NCBI GenBank assembly: GCA_017443685.1
Contig: JAFSYD010000161.1
Coordinates: 1 to 5,778 of the forward strand
Length of the DNA: 5,778 nt
DNA from: Lachnospiraceae bacterium
Lineage (GTDB): Bacteria > Bacillota > Clostridia > Lachnospirales > Lachnospiraceae
Reading direction: 5' to 3'
The stretch's first letter is position 1. Each line of letters begins with the position of its first letter. The notes beneath the pieces are model-generated. The model made no database searches. It saw only the letters and a list, made by a program, of their open reading frames with translations, and was not told where the DNA came from. Made by a program: the position numbers and the translations under genes. Shown here one piece after another: positions 5,575-5,778 of the stretch.

Positions 5575-5778
5575 TTATGTGGATTTGATATGGTTCCCGA
5601 CAATCTCGGAAACCTCGGAAATGGTGGTAAATGTACTCCCAGGGGAGCGATTCAGTATGGATTTCAATTCAAAGATCTCGGCACGTGTTACAACACAGTA
5701 AAGGATATCCTTTTTATTATTGGATACCAGACCCTCGCCCCGCAAAAACGTCACGGTACGCCCCAGTTCATTGTAAAT
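5575..5778 (-). CDS. YitT/DUF2179 family membrane protein, C-terminal part
   Basis: Only the last 67 codons are in the window; the gene enters from the right edge and ends with TAA at 5575-5577. The fragment starts IYNELGRTVTFLRGEG and continues with DILYCVVTRAEIFELKSI and FTTISEVSEIVG. This is the pattern of the cytosolic DUF2179 domain that closes YitT-family proteins (compare GRGVT-x-L-x-GEG-x-YS and LYCVV-x-R-E-x-x-x-LK). Family members have about five or six N-terminal membrane helices, which would lie outside the window, and are about 280-300 residues. Their transport substrate is generally unknown. After GEG the sequence is LVSNNKKD, without the usual GYS-like residues, so this is a somewhat divergent member. 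The hairpin at 5518-5567 and the promoter at about 5460 separate it from the lipoprotein gene, so it is probably a separate transcript. Confidence 0.85.
   Translation of the reverse strand: MYNELGRTVTFLRGEGLVSNNKKDILYCVVTRAEIFELKSILNRSPGSTFTTISEVSEIVGNHIKST

Noticed and set aside
5400..5603. A 67-codon minus-strand frame in the gap between the YitT-type gene and the lipoprotein gene
   Set aside because: It overlaps the YitT gene end in another frame, runs through the hairpin and the TATAAT box, and has the composition of noncoding sequence.

Overview
The window looks like part of a Clostridia chromosome, most likely Lachnospiraceae. This is inferred from the strong AGGAGG-type ribosome binding sites, the Gram-positive lipoprotein and YitT families, the glucoside-type PTS/GntR-UTRA pair and the moderate GC content; no rRNA or marker gene confirms it. 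Apart from one rightward reading frame at the left end, every gene is on the minus strand.

Left end (1-760). A fragment of a PTS EIIC permease (minus) abuts a GntR-type regulator (plus) that has lost its DNA-binding domain. The two are divergent, and both lack their N-terminal portions exactly where they meet, near position 140-146. This fits a deletion that removed the start of the permease gene, the shared promoter region and the regulator's helix-turn-helix, or else an assembly joint. A 39-nt near-palindrome flanked by an exact 8-nt direct repeat follows the regulator.

Centre (764-5351, minus). In transcription order there are: a lipoprotein with a tyrosine-phosphatase domain (HCSQGKDRTG); two paralogous proteins that each join an N-terminal STAS domain (SpoIIAA-like, with the phosphorylatable Ser) to a C-terminal APH/choline-kinase-like domain with intact ATP-binding and catalytic motifs; and a Cof-type HAD phosphatase. 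A TATAAT box lies about 100 nt upstream of the lipoprotein gene. The gaps of 80, 137 and 132 nt hold small hairpins, so read-through may be graded. The STAS-kinase pair beside a phosphatase is the most unusual content: it could be a phosphorylation-based switch, but partners and substrates are not visible here.

Right end (5575-5778, minus). The last 67 codons of a YitT/DUF2179 membrane protein run off the window. The 223-nt gap before the lipoprotein gene contains a long hairpin, the promoter -10 box and one copy of an 18-nt motif that recurs upstream of the HAD gene.
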